Assembly (NCBI GenBank): GCA_041504365.1
Contig: CP167917.1
Span: 2,790,001-2,854,000 of the forward strand
Length of the DNA: 64,000 bases
Direction: 5' to 3'
Origin: Dryocola sp. LX212
Lineage (GTDB): Bacteria; Pseudomonadota; Gammaproteobacteria; Enterobacterales; Enterobacteriaceae
How positions within the stretch are numbered: position 1 is the stretch's first letter; the number at the start of each line of letters is the position of its first letter. A program made the position numbers and the translations under genes. Positions 53,655 to 61,859 of this stretch are shown here, one piece after another. The notes beneath the pieces are model-generated. The model was not told the origin of the DNA, ran no database searches, and saw only the letters and a program-made list of their open reading frames with translations.

Positions 53655-54533
53655 CTAAAGCGTTGCGATCAGATCACGAGCCGATTCACGCGTGCTGCCT
53701 TTGCTCGATATAGAGCGACGTCCGCTGACCCTGTGAATTTCGAAACCGTGCTGTTCGTACAGCTCGATAATTTTTGGTGCTGTTGAGTTCGACACTACTA
53801 CCCTGGCGCCGCGCTGGTGCGCTGCCACACAACTCTCTGCCAGCGACACCTGTTCCTCCCAGTTGAAGCCACCAGCTGAATAGGATGTAAAACCATTCGT
53901 ACCAGGAAGCGGTTCGTACGGCGGATCGCAGTAAACAACATCACCTTCGCCCGCCAGCACCAGCGTCCGGCGGAACCCTGCGTTCAGGAATACGCAGTTG
54001 TGCGCCATCCTGGTGAATTCAGATATCTCTTCTGCCGGGAAGTACGGTGCAGGGTATTTGCCGTAGCCGACATTGAACTGGTGATTTTTGTTGTAGCGGA
54101 CCAGGCCGTTGAAGCAGTGCCTGTTCAGGTAAAGAAATGCCGCGGCGCGCGTGATGGAATCCTGCAGATGGCCATTAAATTCTGCTCTGATGGCGTCGAA
54201 CTTCTCCGGGGTGTTCATCCGTTCGAACATCAGCTGCGCGGCACGGGTCACTTCCGCCGGCACGATGGCCAGCATCTGGTAAAGGTTGATCAGGTCAGCG
54301 TTCACATCCGCCAGCAGGAAGGTGCTATGTTTGTCAGAGTTCAGGAATACGCTGCCGCCGCCAACGAATGGCTCGATCAGGCGTTTTCCAGCCGGAATAA
54401 AGCGGTCCAGTTCGCTGAGTAGCGAATACTTACCACCAGCCCATTTCAAGAACGAACGCTGGAACGGGCGTGCATGGGTGGCGTTTTCATGCGTTGCAAT
54501 CGTCAAAGCGTTTTCTTCAGAACCAAAAGTCAT
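53655..54533 (-). CDS. DNA adenine methyltransferase (Dam family)
   Basis: A 292-residue D12-class N6-adenine methylase. FLKWAGGK (about 29-36) is the SAM-binding FxGxG-type motif of this class, EPFVGGGSVF follows, and DPPYEPL near residue 200 is the catalytic motif. Likely methylates GATC on phage DNA, protecting against restriction or altering replication timing. It overlaps its neighbour as ATGA. Confidence 0.9.
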   Translation of the reverse strand: MTFGSEENALTIATHENATHARPFQRSFLKWAGGKYSLLSELDRFIPAGKRLIEPFVGGGSVFLNSDKHSTFLLADVNADLINLYQMLAIVPAEVTRAAQLMFERMNTPEKFDAIRAEFNGHLQDSITRAAAFLYLNRHCFNGLVRYNKNHQFNVGYGKYPAPYFPAEEISEFTRMAHNCVFLNAGFRRTLVLAGEGDVVYCDPPYEPLPGTNGFTSYSAGGFNWEEQVSLAESCVAAHQRGARVVVSNSTAPKIIELYEQHGFEIHRVSGRRSISSKGSTRESARDLIATL

Positions 54534-55012
54534 TTGTGATCTCCCACATAACGACCAGCGACAGTTGAATCATCACCGTGTGGTTTGCTTCCGCAGCAGT
54601 TCCGGCGGCGGATGACCTTTTCGCGCAAAGTTGCTTCTGACGTTACGTCCAGAAGTTCCAGGAAAGCATGGTTTGCGCGCCGGGTCATGCCCTTGTTCAA
54701 CAAGTCCTCCGCTTTGCTGAATTTGCATTCCCATTCCAGTGGAGAAATTGCAGCCTGATGAATAACTGGTGCTGGCGCCGGGGTGGCGGCCGGAATAACT
54801 GCGGGTACACTTTCACCATTCGCCAGGGTGTATTCAAAGCAGCCTTGTACGCCCTGTTTACGATTTAGCTTCCCCAGTAATGCAAGACGGGTTAGAGCTG
54901 AGGAAATCGAAGATCTGTCTATTTCAGGCATCGCCTTCACAACGGCAGAAATCTGAGAGCCTGGGTTTTCACTTATGAAGTTCACGATCATCTTCTGGAC
55001 TTGATGTCTCAT
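54530..55012 (-). CDS. PerC-like transcriptional regulator with N-terminal winged helix
   Basis: A 160-residue protein. Residues 1-65 form a winged helix (SQISAVVKAMPEIDRSSISS, TRLALLGKLNRKQG). After a Pro/Ala-rich linker, the end LLNKGMTRRANHAFLELLD ... REKVIRRRNCC resembles PerC-family regulators. Prophage PerC proteins can activate host virulence operons; the target here is unknown. Confidence 0.65.
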   Translation of the reverse strand: MRHQVQKMIVNFISENPGSQISAVVKAMPEIDRSSISSALTRLALLGKLNRKQGVQGCFEYTLANGESVPAVIPAATPAPAPVIHQAAISPLEWECKFSKAEDLLNKGMTRRANHAFLELLDVTSEATLREKVIRRRNCCGSKPHGDDSTVAGRYVGDHK

Positions 55013-56028
55013 GCTGCTTCCCCCTGGTCACCGCGCTGCGCCTGCTCTTTCCAGATTGCGTTCCAGCGGCTCATTGCAAATTCAGGGCGCTGCTTGCGCA
55101 GGTTCACCGCATTGGCCGCCTTGCATACCCGTTTTTCAAGTTCGCTTGGTTTGTTCGGGGAAATTGTGCCGCTGACGTACCGACGGTATGCCGCATCGCG
55201 CTCCGTAGTATCGCCGACTGGAGTTTCGCCAGGTTTGACCCACTGACCATTCACGTTCTCAGGGCGACCGGCTGCATGCCACTTCGTTGCAGCCTGGAGA
55301 TAACCCGGGAATTTGCTGTTCTGGAACAGGGTGGCTGGACGAAGGTATTCGACCATCTTGATATCGTTGCCCCACTTCGCCTGGCTGTAATCAACAACCA
55401 GCTGCAGGTCTTCCAGCGAGAAACCTTCCCCCAGACGGGCCCGGATGTTTTCCATTGAGGACTTGCTGACCTGGTACCGGGAGCCGGTGACCGTGTTCAG
55501 ATGGGTTAAGACCTGTTTAGCCAGATCAGTGATTTCAACGTCACGGTCGGTCTGCGCAGCAGGCTGACAAGAGTCTTTATCTTCTGATGGATCTTGTTTT
55601 GAATTTACTGACGGATCCCCGCCAGATTCTGGAGGGTGAAAACTGGCTTTCTTGCTTGATTTCGACCCGTCAAATTTTGAGGTGTCAGATTTTGACGCGT
55701 CAGATTCTGATGCGTCAGAAACTGGCGGTTGATGGTTAGCAGCAGCGTGCAGCATCGCGACATTCAGTTGGTAGACGTTCGATGCATTACGGTTACCGTT
55801 ACGACGCTGGCGACGTGTTATCCATCCAGCCTTTTCCAGATTAGCCATGGCAGTGCGTACCGTACTTTCACCCGCACCAATTTGGCGGGCGATGGTAGCC
55901 ACTGAAGGCCAGCAAACCCCTTCGTCACTACTGAAATCGGCCAGGCGCGCCATGATAGCAACGCTGGACAGTTTCATTCCCGCCGCCGCGCAGCCGTCCC
56001 ACACATAGCTGCTTAACTTAGTGCTCAT
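55009..56028 (-). CDS. Replication initiation protein (lambda O analogue)
   Basis: A 339-residue protein. An N-terminal winged helix (WPSVATIARQIGAGESTVRTAMANLEKAGWITRR, by position 40-75) binds DNA. A Ser/Asp/Lys-rich linker (about 100-125) is encoded by 15-base iterons, as in lambda O. The C-terminal half (ITDLAKQVLTHLNTVTGSRY, EDLQLVVDYSQAKWGND, LRPATLFQNSKFPGYL) is the conserved phage replication C-terminal domain. No separate helicase-loader (P) gene follows; a PerC-like gene and Dam do. Confidence 0.85.
   Translation of the reverse strand: MSTKLSSYVWDGCAAAGMKLSSVAIMARLADFSSDEGVCWPSVATIARQIGAGESTVRTAMANLEKAGWITRRQRRNGNRNASNVYQLNVAMLHAAANHQPPVSDASESDASKSDTSKFDGSKSSKKASFHPPESGGDPSVNSKQDPSEDKDSCQPAAQTDRDVEITDLAKQVLTHLNTVTGSRYQVSKSSMENIRARLGEGFSLEDLQLVVDYSQAKWGNDIKMVEYLRPATLFQNSKFPGYLQAATKWHAAGRPENVNGQWVKPGETPVGDTTERDAAYRRYVSGTISPNKPSELEKRVCKAANAVNLRKQRPEFAMSRWNAIWKEQAQRGDQGEAA
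55655..55729. repeat. 15-bp iterons inside the replication gene; candidate origin
   Basis: Five tandem 15-base units, of which the clearest are TCAAATTTTGAGGTG, TCAGATTTTGACGCG and TCAGATTCTGATGCG, followed by TCAGAAACTGGCGGT; a diverged one precedes them. They encode a five-residue Ser-Asp-x-Ser-Lys repeat. Position and form match the lambda origin within O. Confidence 0.7.
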
Positions 56029-56371
56029 TCTTCAACCCTTTTGAATTTCTCGCGGAACCGCTCAACAGGCTGCATACACTCGTGCTCATAGTCTTCACGC
56101 ATGAAGATGACTTGCTGCTTTGCCCGATCGTATCCAATGACATGGACGAGTATCCCGCGCCTGTCCCAGTACTTACGGTCAAGTTCCTGCATTGCTCTGC
56201 CTCTCGACGGATCTGCATGTCTTCTACCAACCAGCGGGCGAACTGGTAGTTGATGACTACCCACTCACCCTGTAAATTTGCTTCATACAGGAACGGGCCA
56301 ACATCACGATCACCTGCTGCTAAGCGGCAACGGATTTGCGGTACTGAGCTGTTTCTGGTTAAACTGTTCAT
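56018..56371 (-). CDS. Hypothetical early protein overlapping DUF4222 and rep
   Basis: A 117-codon frame beginning MNSLTRNSSVPQIRCRLAAG, with DVGPFLYEANLQGEWVVINYQF and ARWLVEDMQIRREAEQ. The first 60 residues look like a true conserved phage protein. Beyond that the sequence is Ser/Thr-rich and lies out of frame over DUF4222 and the first bases of rep, so the C-terminal part is doubtful. Confidence 0.55.
   Translation of the reverse strand: MNSLTRNSSVPQIRCRLAAGDRDVGPFLYEANLQGEWVVINYQFARWLVEDMQIRREAEQCRNLTVSTGTGAGYSSMSLDTIGQSSKSSSCVKTMSTSVCSLLSGSARNSKGLKNEH
56025..56192 (-). CDS. DUF4222 protein
   Basis: A 55-residue protein: MQELDRKYWDRRGILVHVIG, then HECMQPVERFREKFKRVEE. This is the DUF4222 pattern, common before phage replication genes; function unknown. 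Its stop overlaps the rep start as ATGA. It is shorter than common cut-offs. Confidence 0.75.
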   Translation of the reverse strand: MQELDRKYWDRRGILVHVIGYDRAKQQVIFMREDYEHECMQPVERFREKFKRVEE

Positions 56372-56432
56372 GCGTTAATGTTCTCCACGAATTGACACGC
56401 CAAGACGCCAGGGGCCTGCACGCCCGCTGGCG

Positions 56433-56894
56433 TCACTTCTTTTTACGTCCGAACAAAGCGCAGATAGCGCGGATCTCTTCTTCACGAGCTGCCAGGTGGC
56501 GGCGGTGATGCTCATTAATTTCGTCAGCTTCATGTTGTTCAATCACTCCGTCTTCCAGCGCTTTCTCAATAATCTGGTCAACCTGCCCGCGTGCCGCTGC
56601 CGTACGCATCGCTTTGCTGAAAAGGTCCACACGGTCCAGCTCTTCCAGATTTGGCACTTCCACCAGCAGAGCGCCGCGGCGTTTTGCAAAGTAATCAGCC
56701 AGGTCTGAAGTCCCGCTGATGTCTTCCATAGCCTCCAGTTCTACGACTTCGAAGAATCGACAGCCGTTCTTCTCGTACAGGTTGTTATGAAACTGGGTCA
56801 TGGTCATGCCCAGCGCGCCAGCCATTGCTTCACGGCCGCCTGGGTAGGCCTTACACATTGCTTTCACTACTTCTTTGAGGCTTTGCTCTACCAT
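56433..56894 (-). CDS. YmfL-family regulator (CII position)
   Basis: A 153-residue protein starting MVEQSLKEVVKAMCKAYPGG with GREAMAGALGMTMTQFHNNL, an HTH segment, and KNGCRFFEVVELEAMEDISG. This is the YmfL family first seen in prophage e14. Its location just after cro is that of lambda cII, so it may act as the early regulator that sets up lysogeny. A perfect hairpin GACGCCAG/CTGGCGTC (56404-56434) covers its stop region. Confidence 0.8.
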   Translation of the reverse strand: MVEQSLKEVVKAMCKAYPGGREAMAGALGMTMTQFHNNLYEKNGCRFFEVVELEAMEDISGTSDLADYFAKRRGALLVEVPNLEELDRVDLFSKAMRTAAARGQVDQIIEKALEDGVIEQHEADEINEHHRRHLAAREEEIRAICALFGRKKK

Positions 56895-56919
56895 CTTGTT
56901 TTTCCTTTGGTAGTTACTG

Positions 56920-57117
56920 TCAGACTGTTGGTTCGTTAGTCTTTACGTACAAGGATGCATCGACTTTCAAACCCTCATTGGTCAGGGACTGGATCTCAAA
57001 TGCTCGTCCCTTTGGGATAACTGGACCCCAGCCGGAGACGGACGCGTGTGATATGCCAAGGGCTTTTGCAACATTACCAACACCACCGAAGTAGGAAATG
57101 ACTTCATCTTTGTTCAT
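56920..57117 (-). CDS. Cro-like repressor
   Basis: A 65-residue YdaS/Cro-type HTH protein: MNKDEVISYFGGVGNVAKAL followed by GISHASVSGWGPVIPKGRAFE. First gene of the rightward operon, transcribed from pR divergently from cI. The ATG at 57117 gives the expected short Cro; the frame extends further upstream into the operator region. Confidence 0.88.
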   Translation of the reverse strand: MNKDEVISYFGGVGNVAKALGISHASVSGWGPVIPKGRAFEIQSLTNEGLKVDASLYVKTNEPTV

Positions 57118-57151
57118 TTTTATCTCGCTTGTAGTTAATAGGAACCTCATG

Positions 57152-57216
57152 ATAGTAGGATATCTTACATCACATGGTCAAGGAATCCTACATCATAAAA
57201 TGGTAGGATTGCCTAC
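57152..57216. promoter_or_regulatory. Right operator and pR promoter between cI and cro
   Basis: Operators of the form GTARG-N4-CYTAC lie at 57155-57168 (GTAGGATATCTTAC) and 57203-57216 (GTAGGATTGCCTAC), with a half-matching one at 57178-57191. On the minus strand pR is TTGACC (57181-57176), 18 bases, TACTAT (57157-57152). The first operator covers the -10, the middle one the -35. The last operator abuts the cI start codon. Confidence 0.85.
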
Positions 57217-57873
57217 ATGAAAATGAATGAACGTATACGCACCCGTCGTAAAGAAATGAAACTGACTCAGGCAGTTTTAGCGAAGCTTGTGGGTGTTAAC
57301 CGAGTTACTGTCACCGGGTGGGAATCTGGCGACTACGAGCCAGGCGGTTCTAACCTCCAGGCTCTTTCGGCTGCGCTGAAATGCAACCCTCAGTGGTTGA
57401 TAGATGGCGCTGGCGATCCGGATACGGACGTTCCGCAAAGTAAGCCTACCGAGAAGTTTGGCGTGAAGAGAATCCCTATCCTCTCCTGGGTTCAAGCTGG
57501 GGAATGGACAGATTCAGGCGCACCAATTACCGAGGACGATATTAGCGAATGGATTTACACCTCGGCGAGCCTCTGTGATGAAGGATTTGCGCTGAAAGTC
57601 AGGGGTGATTCCATGACTAACCCAAACGGGGCGCCAAGCATTCCTGAAGGGTCACTGGTCGTTGTTGATCCTGATTTTGGTAGTCCTTACGAAGCCAGTG
57701 GAAAGATAGTTGTTGCTCAGATAGAAGGCTCAGCTGAAGCAACCCTCAAAAAGTTCGTCATTGATGGGCCTTTGAAATACCTAATCCCGCTTAATCCAAA
57801 CTACCGCGTAATGGAAGTGAACGGTAATTGTCGTATTGTAGGCATAGTCCGCCAAATAATTACCGACCTCTAA
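57217..57873 (+). CDS. cI: Lysogeny repressor CI (S24 self-cleaving)
   Basis: A 218-residue repressor. The N-terminal HTH spans residues 5-60 (LTQAVLAKLVGVNRVTVTGWE). The C-terminal LexA-like domain has the cleavage site Ala94-Gly95 (WVQAGEW), catalytic Ser132 (RGDSM) and the lysine at about 178. RecA-activated cleavage would induce the prophage. There is no ribosome binding site before the ATG because an operator ends at the preceding base; translation from a leaderless mRNA, as for lambda cI, is likely. Confidence 0.93.
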   Translation: MKMNERIRTRRKEMKLTQAVLAKLVGVNRVTVTGWESGDYEPGGSNLQALSAALKCNPQWLIDGAGDPDTDVPQSKPTEKFGVKRIPILSWVQAGEWTDSGAPITEDDISEWIYTSASLCDEGFALKVRGDSMTNPNGAPSIPEGSLVVVDPDFGSPYEASGKIVVAQIEGSAEATLKKFVIDGPLKYLIPLNPNYRVMEVNGNCRIVGIVRQIITDL

Positions 57874-57881
57874 CGATTGAT

Positions 57882-57906
57882 AAAGCCGACATTGTCGGCT
57901 TTTTTT
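57882..57906 (+). terminator. Terminator of cI
   Basis: AAAGCCGAC-ATT-GTCGGCTTTTTTT, 9 bases after the cI stop. Confidence 0.9.
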
Positions 57907-57917
57907 CAGCCTTCAAT

Positions 57918-57969
57918 GTAAGTTTTCCTACTTTTAGCATTGACACGCATGAGTAAGATATCCTACATT
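57918..57969 (+). promoter_or_regulatory. Left operator and pL promoter
   Basis: Two operators with the same consensus as the right side: GTAAGTTTTCCTAC (57918-57931) and GTAAGATATCCTAC (57953-57966). The second is, in reverse complement, identical to the pR operator at 57155-57168. pL is TTGACA (57940-57945), 18 bases, TACATT (57964-57969), again with an operator over the -10. Confidence 0.85.
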
Positions 57970-58014
57970 CATAGCGTCAACTGCTAATACGAAGAAATGC
58001 CTTACATCCCTGTT

Positions 58015-58139
58015 CTGGCGGCCCGTCTCTTTCCCGTTATGTCCGCGGTAACCGCCAGCTTTTTACCAGGGTACATCAGTGAACCCGCCGCCAGTGTTTG
58101 AGTCGCTTACTCTCTGGATGGCACAGGTAGCGGGTTCAC
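58015..58139 (+). promoter_or_regulatory. Structured leader of the leftward early transcript
   Basis: Two hairpins lie between pL and rdgC: CTGGCGG/CCGCCAG (58015-58021 / 58052-58058) and a 10-base stem GTGAACCCGC/GCGGGTTCAC (58079-58088 / 58130-58139) enclosing 41 bases. No gene is visible in 57970-58200. TAGTGGAGAACCTAA occurs here (near 58147) and again at the HD-hydrolase start (59206-59220). Confidence 0.5.
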
Positions 58140-58200
58140 CGATGTAGTAGTGGAGAACCTAACCAGCGGCCCGTGCAGGGGTCGCCAACGGAGAATTAAC

Positions 58201-59124
58201 GTGATCAAACCAATACTCAAAAACCTGTTTATCTACCGCATGTCCCGCGAAGTGGAAATCATCTCAGATGAAGCCACGTTCGCCAGCCAGCTTCAGACGT
58301 TTGCTTTCTCACCATGCGGCAGTCAGGACATGTCCCAAACCGGGTGGGTTTCACCATTAGGGACATTGTCCACTCGCCTCTTCCATCTTGCCGGCGCGCA
58401 GCTGCTGCTCGTTATTCGACGCGAAGAAAAAATATTACCGGCACCAGTTATCAAGGAAGAGTTGTCCAAAAAGATTTCTCAGTTGGAACAGGACCAGGGC
58501 CGCAAGCTGAAGAAAACAGAGAAAGATGCGCTTCGCGATGAAGTGCTTCACTCTCTGCTACCGCGTGCCTTTACCAGAAATCACACGACCAGTATCTGGG
58601 TCGACACTGAGAAGCAACTGATCATCGTTGATACGGCCAGTGCCAAACGTGCAGAAGACGCACTTGCCCTGCTCCGCAAAACGTTAGGCTCTCTGCCAGT
58701 AGTGCCGCTCACGATGGAATCGCCAATCGAACTGACACTAACCGATTGGGTACGCACTAGCAGCCTGCCATCAGGTTTAAAGATGGGCGATGAAGCTGTA
58801 CTGAAGGCCGTTCTTGAAGACGGCGGTACGGCGCGCGTTACCAGCCAGGATCTCGTCAGTGACGAAGTGGCCTCACACATCGAAGCAGGAAAAGTTGTGA
58901 CCTGCCTGGCGCTGGATTGGCAGGATCGTGTGAGCTTTACCCTGGATGACAACATGGTGATCAGAAAAGTTAAGTTTACCGATTCTCTGCTCGAGCAGAA
59001 CGATGATATTGACCGTGAAGATGCTGCTCATCGTTTTGATGCGGATTTCATTCTGTTCACTGGTGAACTTTCTATTTTGATATCGGGCCTGGCTGCCGCA
59101 CTCGGCGGCGAAGCAAAGCGATAA
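58201..59124 (+). CDS. rdgC: Phage-encoded RdgC recombination-associated protein
   Basis: A 307-residue homologue of RdgC, the ring-shaped DNA-binding protein that restrains RecA. The start [19 protein letters not shown] and the block [27 protein letters not shown], and the ending [15 protein letters not shown] are characteristic. The GTG at 58201 has GGAG 7 bases upstream. First gene of the pL operon, where lambda carries recombination functions. Confidence 0.9.
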   Translation: MIKPILKNLFIYRMSREVEIISDEATFASQLQTFAFSPCGSQDMSQTGWVSPLGTLSTRLFHLAGAQLLLVIRREEKILPAPVIKEELSKKISQLEQDQGRKLKKTEKDALRDEVLHSLLPRAFTRNHTTSIWVDTEKQLIIVDTASAKRAEDALALLRKTLGSLPVVPLTMESPIELTLTDWVRTSSLPSGLKMGDEAVLKAVLEDGGTARVTSQDLVSDEVASHIEAGKVVTCLALDWQDRVSFTLDDNMVIRKVKFTDSLLEQNDDIDREDAAHRFDADFILFTGELSILISGLAAALGGEAKR

Positions 59125-59220
59125 GCGAATAACTGTAGAAGCCCATGCTCAATGGGTTGGGCTTCCTATAACCAAAATTCGGCGCCGGTGCAGTAGCGCT
59201 CTTATTTAGTGGAGAACCTA

Positions 59221-59760
59221 ATGTCTTATATTCAGACCTTGTCAGGGAAGCATATCGACTTCCAGAACATTCACCCAGACGATATCGTGATCGAAGATAT
59301 CGCCACAGCACTATCCAACTGCTGCCGCTTCGCCGGTCATCTGCCGGAGTTCTATTCTGTAGCGCAGCATTCTGTTCTTACCAGCTTACTGGTGGCGCCA
59401 GAGTTCGCCCTGGAAGCATTGCTTCATGATGCCCAGGAAGCGTATGTGTGTGACATCCCTTCCCCGCTTAAGCGTCTGCTGCCTGATTACCGTCAGATAG
59501 AGAACTACGTCGAATCAGTGATCCGAAGAAAGTTTGGGCTACCAGAAGCGATGAGCCTGCCAGTTAAGTATGCCGACCTGATCATGCTCGAGACAGAGCG
59601 CCACGAACTGGATATTCACGATGGAACTACCTGGCCAATCCTCGAAGGCGTCGTGCCTACTTCTGATTTCCAAATCCATCCACTCCGCCCTGGGCAGGCC
59701 TATAGCATTTTCATGAAGCGCTTTAACGAACTGACAGTGGAGGCAGCATGCAACGCCTAA
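59221..59760 (+). CDS. HD-domain phosphohydrolase (YfbR-like)
   Basis: A 179-residue HD protein: FAGHLPEFYSVAQHSVLTSLL holds the first His, ALLHDAQEAYVCDIPSPLKRLLPDY the HD pair and neighbouring acids. Relatives include nucleotidases acting on deoxynucleoside monophosphates. In phages it may tune nucleotide pools. GGAG lies 10 bases upstream. Confidence 0.85.
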   Translation: MSYIQTLSGKHIDFQNIHPDDIVIEDIATALSNCCRFAGHLPEFYSVAQHSVLTSLLVAPEFALEALLHDAQEAYVCDIPSPLKRLLPDYRQIENYVESVIRRKFGLPEAMSLPVKYADLIMLETERHELDIHDGTTWPILEGVVPTSDFQIHPLRPGQAYSIFMKRFNELTVEAACNA

Positions 59761-60206
59761 TTGATATGTCCACCAGCGAGCTTGTCGCCCTGGCTCGCAA
59801 CTATTCGGCCAGCATCACTGAGGTTGGGATTTACTCTGAGCTCGTGAAAGAAATAACTGAGCGGCTGGCAACAAACACTGCGGCAGTAGTGCAGGCACTG
59901 AAAGAGCGTGACGCGCTGTCAGCGGAGAATGCAGGTCTGAATAACTTTATTGCAACTAGTTGTTATGTTTGGGCTGGAGAAGATCCAGCATGGCACCCAG
60001 CTATTGACCATTCTCCAGAGACTCCAGCAACCAATCAATTGAGCATAGAAGAATCTCGATTTTTAACTGACGTGATTACCGCCGCCGGACTTTTGTCGTG
60101 TGGGAAACAAGACAAAGGATTGGCCAGAAGAATTACTGATTTCTGTGTTGCAAAGATAGGGAGTTCTAATCCAGCCCAGCTGCACAAGGAGGCTGGCAAT
60201 GTCTAA
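59748..60206 (+). CDS. Hypothetical early protein, Ea22-like N-terminus
   Basis: A 152-residue protein: VKEITERLATNTAAVVQALKERDAL and AENAGLNNFI resemble the coiled-coil part of Ead/Ea22-type phage proteins. The C-terminal half (FLTDVITAAGLLSCGKQDKG LARR, about residues 105-130) has a helical pattern. Overlaps the HD gene by 13 bases. Confidence 0.6.
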   Translation: MQRLIDMSTSELVALARNYSASITEVGIYSELVKEITERLATNTAAVVQALKERDALSAENAGLNNFIATSCYVWAGEDPAWHPAIDHSPETPATNQLSIEESRFLTDVITAAGLLSCGKQDKGLARRITDFCVAKIGSSNPAQLHKEAGNV

Positions 60207-60543
60207 ATCACTAAACGCACGCTGCATTCGTCGCTGGGAAGTTGAATTTAAAGTGCGCTGTGACTCGAAGCATAGCCCGTACTGGCGGAAGCGTCATCTG
60301 CATGGGTGTATCCGTGAATGCGCGTTGACCACTGCCGATTGCATGGTCCAGAAAATGGCCGAGAATAACGCAAAATTTGATTATGACGGGCCAACCATAG
60401 GCTGGTCGCAAGAATTTGCTGCATGGTACAACGAGCGTCGTCTGCACTACCTGATGGAGGCTCGTGTTTTTCTCGACAGCGACGCAACAAACGACGAGAT
60501 AGACGAGGAAATCGAAGGTGAGCTGGAGGCATGGAATGACTAA
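60199..60543 (+). CDS. Hypothetical early protein
   Basis: A 114-residue protein, Arg/His-rich at first (MSKSLNARCIRRWEVEFKVR) and acidic at the end (DSDATNDEIDEEIEGELEAW). No family recognised. Overlaps both neighbours by eight bases. GGAGG lies upstream of the start. Confidence 0.6.
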   Translation: MSKSLNARCIRRWEVEFKVRCDSKHSPYWRKRHLHGCIRECALTTADCMVQKMAENNAKFDYDGPTIGWSQEFAAWYNERRLHYLMEARVFLDSDATNDEIDEEIEGELEAWND

Positions 60544-60943
60544 CACAGCAGAGGTGCAGATGAAGCCAGTGAGTGAGCGCGAATACTTCGTTATTAGCGT
60601 CGCTCATACGCAGCGCAATAATCCGTATATCTTGCTATGGGCTGACAATAACTCAGGATACCGGGGGCGCATTGAGACTGCCGGACGCTACACGGAAACC
60701 CTTATTAAATCGAAGCTGGCTTATTACAACTGCGGCTGTGGCAACGTCGCCGTGCCGTGTGACGTGCTTGAGCCTCTTACTCATCCCGTTAAGCCTGGCT
60801 TCTTTGACGATGACAACGGACGCTGGCTGAGGAATAACGCTGCAACATGGAAAGTGGTGCTGGCGAATACTGTCGCCCCGCCACAGTACAAACCTGAACC
60901 AGAATACCGCGGCGCACCACGCAAAGGAGCAAGTCATGAATAA
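60536..60943 (+). CDS. Hypothetical early protein
   Basis: A 135-residue protein containing EREYFVISVAHTQRNNPYIL, then YRGRIETAGRYTE and a CGCGNVAVPC cysteine cluster. A known type of lambdoid early gene, function unknown. The ATG at 60536 overlaps the previous stop; a second ATG at 60560 is possible. Confidence 0.65.
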   Translation: MTNTAEVQMKPVSEREYFVISVAHTQRNNPYILLWADNNSGYRGRIETAGRYTETLIKSKLAYYNCGCGNVAVPCDVLEPLTHPVKPGFFDDDNGRWLRNNAATWKVVLANTVAPPQYKPEPEYRGAPRKGASHE

Positions 60944-61553
60944 GGGAACCGAAGAGCTGATTGCCAGCATGAAAGCAGCAGCGGAGAAAGCGACGCCGGG
61001 CGAGTGGTATTCAGACCATATCGATACGGATGGCACTTACGGCAATGGGGATGATTGCCGCGAAGGCTGGAAGGCAGCTGGAGTTTACTCTGAGCGCGGG
61101 GATTTGCTTCTCGACTCAAGTAATTCTGACGTCGCCATAATTCGCGAAGAGTATGACGAGGATGGCTTTATAGCCTTCGACGAAACCGGGTTTAAAAATG
61201 CTGAATTCGTCGTTGCCTGCCGCCCGGAAAACGTCCTGGCACTGATAGCGGCGCTGGAGCAGGCGCAGCAGCAACTAACTGACAGTAATCGCTTCCGTGA
61301 TGCATGGAAGCGCCTCGCAAAGCAGAACATCAGAGAGCGAGAAAAGGAAATCGATGAACACCTGGCGGCACTTGATCGCATCGCAGGGCTGGAAGCCAGA
61401 ACGCTAACCGTGAAGCTGCCAAATTTCAATCGGCCGGTGAGATGGGGCGGTGCTGAAATTTCCGTGAACCTTTCACCACTTAAAGCTGAGTGCATTGAAT
61501 CAATCCGCACTGCCTGCTCAGCAGTGGGCATAGCACTGGATACGGGGGAGTGA
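60936..61553 (+). CDS. Ead/Ea22-like family protein
   Basis: A 205-residue protein: MKAAAEKATPGEWYSDHI, AEFVVACRPENVLALIAALEQ and a coiled coil (QAQQQLTDSNRFRDAWKRLA). This is the standard Ea22/Ead pattern. Such genes are transcribed from pL, vary between phages and have unknown roles. Confidence 0.8.
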   Translation: MNKGTEELIASMKAAAEKATPGEWYSDHIDTDGTYGNGDDCREGWKAAGVYSERGDLLLDSSNSDVAIIREEYDEDGFIAFDETGFKNAEFVVACRPENVLALIAALEQAQQQLTDSNRFRDAWKRLAKQNIREREKEIDEHLAALDRIAGLEARTLTVKLPNFNRPVRWGGAEISVNLSPLKAECIESIRTACSAVGIALDTGE

Positions 61554-61556
61554 CAA

Positions 61557-61859
61557 ATGAGCACAGCATACGAAGTGTTCATGAAATCCTTTCGGGATGA
61601 TCCCGAGGCATTCCGAGCCAAGCAAAAGGAGCTGGACGCATTCGGCTTTTCTCGTGCGGTGATGAGCCTCCAGCGGCTACAGCATCATCTGTCCGGTTAC
61701 ATAATGGTGGATTGGTTTGGGGAGCAGTTGGGTGATCACTTGTGGGAGAAATTCGTTATCCAACACAACCGTAATTTGCTCTCCTGGTTGTCAAAAATTA
61801 GCAGCGAATACCGCTATTTTGTTTTGCACAATCTCATGACCGAATCGAGGTTCAAATGA
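61557..61859 (+). CDS. Hypothetical early protein
   Basis: A 100-residue helical protein: MSTAYEVFMKSFRDDPEAFR, then FGFSRAVMSLQRLQHHLSGY and WLSKISSEYRYF. Not recognised. GGGGAG precedes the start, and the stop overlaps the next start as ATGA. Confidence 0.6.
   Translation: MSTAYEVFMKSFRDDPEAFRAKQKELDAFGFSRAVMSLQRLQHHLSGYIMVDWFGEQLGDHLWEKFVIQHNRNLLSWLSKISSEYRYFVLHNLMTESRFK

Noticed and set aside
58150..58200. An earlier ATG start for rdgC at 58150
   Set aside because: The added residues have no counterpart in RdgC, and the GTG at 58201 has a good ribosome site and matches the family N-terminus.
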